Origin: Bacteroidales bacterium
GTDB taxonomy: Bacteria > Bacteroidota > Bacteroidia > Bacteroidales > ML635J-15
DNA length: 64,000 nucleotides
Reading direction: 5' to 3'
NCBI GenBank assembly: GCA_003249955.1
Contig: QKHS01000042.1
Coordinates: 62,001 to 126,000 of the forward strand
This document shows, piece by piece, positions 62,501 through 64,000 of this stretch (position 1 is the first letter of the stretch; every line of letters begins with the position of its first letter). The notes beneath the pieces were generated by a model. That model did no database searches. It saw only the letters and a program-made list of their open reading frames with translations, and was not told where the DNA came from. The position numbers and the translations under genes are program-made.

Positions 62501-64000
62501 TAATAAGTTTTACAACCAGGGCACTTGGAGCTGCAATAGCGGAATTAGAAAATTCCCCGACTTTAAACACATTCCCTCCTACTGTATATTCATATGCTAC
62601 AGCAAGAACCTGATCAGAACTTAGGGATGAGTTTAGCGAAATATAACCGAGTTTCAGGTTAACGGTATATTCTGACGACTGTAAAAGTCTGGCAGACTCT
62701 ATTTTTTCATAATCAATTCCTCCGGTCATATTTATTCCCAGCAAGGCATTGCTTACAAGGTTAATATCTCTTACGTCCGGCAAATTGGTTGAAATTTCGC
62801 CCAGATTGTTTATGTCATTCTGAGGATAAACCGTTTGAAAAACCCCGTTCGCATCACGAACATAAGAGGACTGAATGTTGTTATCGTTACTTTCGCCAAG
62901 GTCGGCAAAAGCAACAATATTACGGGAATCGTTAAAGTTCCCGGTTTTGTTAGTTACCCAGACCTCTATACGGGTAATGTTTACACCGCTGTTTATAACC
63001 GGTAATCCGGCCAGTGCCCTGTCGTAATTTTCTTTGAAATAGTGTGACAGGAAAAAGTGTTTGTTAGCTTCGTACTGATCTGCCTTTAACTCAAACTCTT
63101 TTGTCTGGGCACCTCCCTCAACTTCGATGGTTGATGATTCTCCTTTTTGCTGTGAGAATATTGTAGTAACCGTCATTTTACCAAATTTTGCTTCGGTTTT
63201 AAAACCGAACAAGCTCTGGCTTCCCGAAATAAGGGTTCCTGTTAACGGAAGAGAGACGTTACCTGCTTCTATCTTTTGAATAATTTCGTCTTCGTGTCCT
63301 GTGTACTCCAGTTTTACTGAATTCTCAAAATCAAATGCGGCCTCAGTATCGTATTGTACATTAATCTTCATTTTATCTCCGATCTGACCAACAACGTTCA
63401 TCTGAATTTTTTCGTTAAAATCGAATGTCGTTGTACGTTGCATTTTAACAGGAAGTGAAGGGTTATCAACCTTTGAGATATTAAGTCCGAAACTTAATTC
63501 TGCCGATCCCTGAGGATTAATTTTAACATCATTACTACCGAAAATTCTGTCAAATATTTCGCCTCCGACCTGAAGTTTAGGAATAAGTGCATCACGGCTT
63601 TCGGAGATATCACTTTTTGAGCGTTGACGCCAGTATGATTTCATAGCTTTATCAAAATCATATTCAAGATACTCATCAAAACCTACAGAAAACGGAGTTT
63701 CAATTTCGTCATCGCCTACTTTCTTTATAAAAATATATTCGTTTGTTTCTTCATCATAAACAACTTCGGTGGTTACATTTGAAGGATTAGTACCGTATAA
63801 AGGAGAGTTATCATTGTTTTGGGTAGGGTTTATATTATCTTCCGGCAACGGATAAGGCAATTTTGGGTCCTTAATAGTATCATCAAGATGTACATCATTA
63901 TCGCGTGGGATGGCATATCCGCCCATATAGTCGTTTATACCTGCATTTGACGGAAACATAACAGCTATAAGGCTTATGACCAATCCGCCAAAAAACATAT
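56559..64000 (-). CDS. sprA: T9SS outer-membrane translocon SprA (5' end outside the window)
   Basis: At least 2479 residues of the huge outer-membrane barrel that conducts T9SS substrates. The sequence has the SprA family layout: N-terminal repeats with LGYISLNSSLSSDQVLAVAYEYTVGG and long strand-rich segments such as FGLNISKVDNPSLPVKMQRT and TEFIPSSDAEDVQFVV, ending in the aromatic strand FGVSLRFTLAT. The first codons visible (63998, MFFGGLVISLIAVMFP) look like the inside of a signal peptide without its basic start, so the true start is probably past the window edge. It is next to gcvH, as in other Bacteroidota. It works together with PorQ, whose gene is at 9968. Confidence 0.93.
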   Translation of the reverse strand, partial: MFFGGLVISLIAVMFPSNAGINDYMGGYAIPRDNDVHLDDTIKDPKLPYPLPEDNINPTQNNDNSPLYGTNPSNVTTEVVYDEETNEYIFIKKVGDDEIETPFSVGFDEYLEYDFDKAMKSYWRQRSKSDISESRDALIPKLQVGGEIFDRIFGSNDVKINPQGSAELSFGLNISKVDNPSLPVKMQRTTTFDFNEKIQMNVVGQIGDKMKINVQYDTEAAFDFENSVKLEYTGHEDEIIQKIEAGNVSLPLTGTLISGSQSLFGFKTEAKFGKMTVTTIFSQQKGESSTIEVEGGAQTKEFELKADQYEANKHFFLSHYFKENYDRALAGLPVINSGVNITRIEVWVTNKTGNFNDSRNIVAFADLGESNDNNIQSSYVRDANGVFQTVYPQNDINNLGEISTNLPDVRDINLVSNALLGINMTGGIDYEKIESARLLQSSEYTVNLKLGYISLNSSLSSDQVLAVAYEYTVGGNVFKVGEFSNSAIAAPSALVVKLIKGTSFTPQLKAWDLMMKNIYNIGAYQLSSDDFWFDIMYNNDKTGTEINFLPVGAIDSTRLLEVMNLDNLNSQLDPYADGLFDFIESVTVNASNGRIIFPVREPFGSHLKSQITGGDISLNEIADQYVFQELYDSTQSTARQIAEKNKFKLEGKYKSTGGSDISLNAINIPEGSVSVTAGAVKLTENVDYTVDYNLGRVKIINAGILESGTPIKISLESNSMFNIQTKTLIGSHFNYEFSKDFNIGATILNLTEKPLTQKVSIGDEPISNTIWGVNTSYRADVPFLTKAIDYLPFLETKEMSTITVTGEFAHLIPGHSKAIDKEGNAYIDDFEGTKTSIDLKSQIAWTLSSTPRDSVMFPESGLVNDLEYGMNRAKLAWYVIDPYLLRSTSPVSVEDQSSHYVREIYEKELFPNRESTTGIPTNMVALNLAYYPRERGPYNYDVYGLDENGFLLNPQDRWGGIMRQLQTTDFEEANIEYIEFWLMDPFVEDSLNDGGDLYFNLGDVSEDILKDGRKSFEHGLPTPQTDNPTDTTAWGVVPLMQSLVSAFDNDPDSRVAQDVGLDGLSDDNERTFFSAGGSYAYLENIAAAFGTTSEAYQKAYEDPSGDDYHHYRGQDYDDENKNILDRYKKFNGLEGNSPPAEYSEESYSTSAQTTPNLEDINKDNTLSESENYFQYRISIRKEDFEVGRNYITDKVETSASFANDEESKVTWYQFKIPVYDYDKKIGTIQDFKSVRFMRMFMTSFADPTILRFATLDLVRGEWRKYNASFMQPGEYIVDELAETPFDVSAVNIEENSSKTPVNYILPPDINRQIDPMNPQLRQLNEQSMSLKVCGLQDGDARAVYKNVGLDVRKYLRLKMFIHAESLPDEVAVEDGDVTLFVRLGTDYKNNYYEYEIPLSVTPAGNYDGTLDEQAPDRYIVWPEDNNLDLEFELLQDVKQNRNDKIRAGDINVSLTRLYTMMDGDRKVSVMGNPNLSNVQTVMIGVRNPKKVSSSDGDDGEPKCAEIWVNELRLTDFDEKGGWAANARITAKLADFGSVTMAGSTSKPGFGAINEKVSERQKEEINRYDISSNFELGKFFPEKLNVRIPLYVGYSENVSNPEYNPLDPDIPLKVTLSDPTLTKEYKDSVRFISQDYTMRKSMNLTNVKVNKTKGKPMIYDLANWSVSYGYNETYSRDVNTIYNTNKTYTGAVFYNYNATPKIVEPFKKVKLFNKKAFQIIKDFNFYYLPSQLSFRTNLNRQYGEIQLRNVYNSSLALPVSVNKDFTWVRQYDFKYNLSKNLKFDFSATNNARIDEPQGRLYKEDPLYDQKRDTIWNNLRDFGRNTQYHHQWDVTYNLPINKIPILNWVTSNARYSGTYDWTAGPITADTINLGNTLQNGNSMSLNTQFNLLSLYNKVKYFDSVNKKYRGRQTGKPKKKEMETVTFESTAAKLKAEKGKTISHKLKTEDVTVKATDAGGNEVKGETKIIDENRVEFIPSSDAEDVQFVVTGKREKTESIAKIIFDNTLVVLMSVKNISVGFTETNGTLLPGYMPSTYILGMSNYVADPEMFGPSAAIRTPTIPFVLGWQDGDFGDWAANNNIITQDTTNIQAFMQTHNRNWNVRASVEPVRDLRIDLTMTHSFSENSSMYYRYGYDETTGTDGFMKMNPVQSGSFSMSTITWGTAFEPFKNKGDYSSETFTTFDENRIIIATRLASQRPDYDPSLVDTYGFPDGYGKTSQEVLIPAFLAAYTNKSAETVSLETFPSILSALPNWRITYDGLGKIPKLKKIFRTVNLNHVYRSTFNIGSYQTRLSNEYDEVDGFNTIRDELENYYSKYQINGISITEQFSPLISIDMTMINSFIAKVEVKKNRNLNMSFSNNQLTELRNDEYIVGTGYRFKDVEITIKTNGRQKDFKSDLNIRLDFSIRNTLTVIRKLEEGFNQPTAGQLTYTIKTSADYVLSNRFNLRLFYDQVINRPTLNVTYPTSNTNFGVSLRFTLAT

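Overview
The window comes from a Bacteroidota genome, most likely an AT-rich, uncultured Bacteroidales-type organism. The evidence is two type IX secretion system (T9SS) genes (porQ and sprA), five predicted secreted proteins with a C-terminal T9SS sorting domain, an IPExxxVDY-family protein, promoters of the Bacteroidota TAnnTTTG type, and almost no Shine-Dalgarno sequences. Most of it is chromosomal housekeeping DNA. I see no prophage, plasmid, transposase gene or CRISPR array.

Layout. 1-4.3 kb: purine nucleoside phosphorylase, a polysaccharide-deacetylase-like protein, an Xaa-Pro aminopeptidase and a very short T9SS-tagged protein. 4.3-11.6 kb: priA-pfkA and porQ-cmk-ispH on the minus strand, then a YkgJ-type cysteine-cluster protein. 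11.6-16.7 kb: a secreted EEP-fold nuclease, an M16 peptidase and a degenerate cyclophilin lipoprotein. 16.8-21 kb: a lipoprotein, two T9SS cargo proteins, tRNA-Ala(GGC) and a 392-bp foldback element next to the tRNA. 21.2-26.1 kb: metF and metH under a SAM-I riboswitch, with a previously hidden 37-codon leader reading frame between aptamer and metH. 26.2-32.7 kb: an outer-membrane barrel receptor, small envelope proteins, and a glycosyltransferase and a zinc-ribbon protein expressed from a mirror-image divergent promoter, followed by a DEDDh exonuclease/GIY-YIG fusion.

32.9-40.7 kb is the most system-like part: response regulator, sensor kinase, TolC-type channel, periplasmic adaptor and RND pump in one tight operon, followed by a PepSY-like lipoprotein gene. 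CTTTAGATT direct repeats with an 11-bp period lie in front of both the operon and the lipoprotein gene, which suggests one regulon. The adaptor seems to lack the alpha-helical hairpin normally present in RND adaptors.

40.9-50.2 kb: a membrane EEP protein, two rhomboid proteases, mutL, a small membrane protein, a flippase, an IPExxxVDY protein, rnc, fabF and acpP, all on the minus strand. 50.3-55.3 kb, plus strand: purN, a secreted endonuclease I, a SIMPL-like protein, a heptose-7-phosphate kinase and an acyltransferase. 55.3-64 kb, minus strand: an IspD/TarI cytidylyltransferase, gcvH and most of sprA, which runs off the window end.

Functionally, the region combines central metabolism (glycolysis, one-carbon and methionine, isoprenoid, fatty-acid and purine synthesis) with envelope building and protein secretion. 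The T9SS parts (PorQ, SprA) sit alongside several of their likely clients, including two predicted secreted nucleases.
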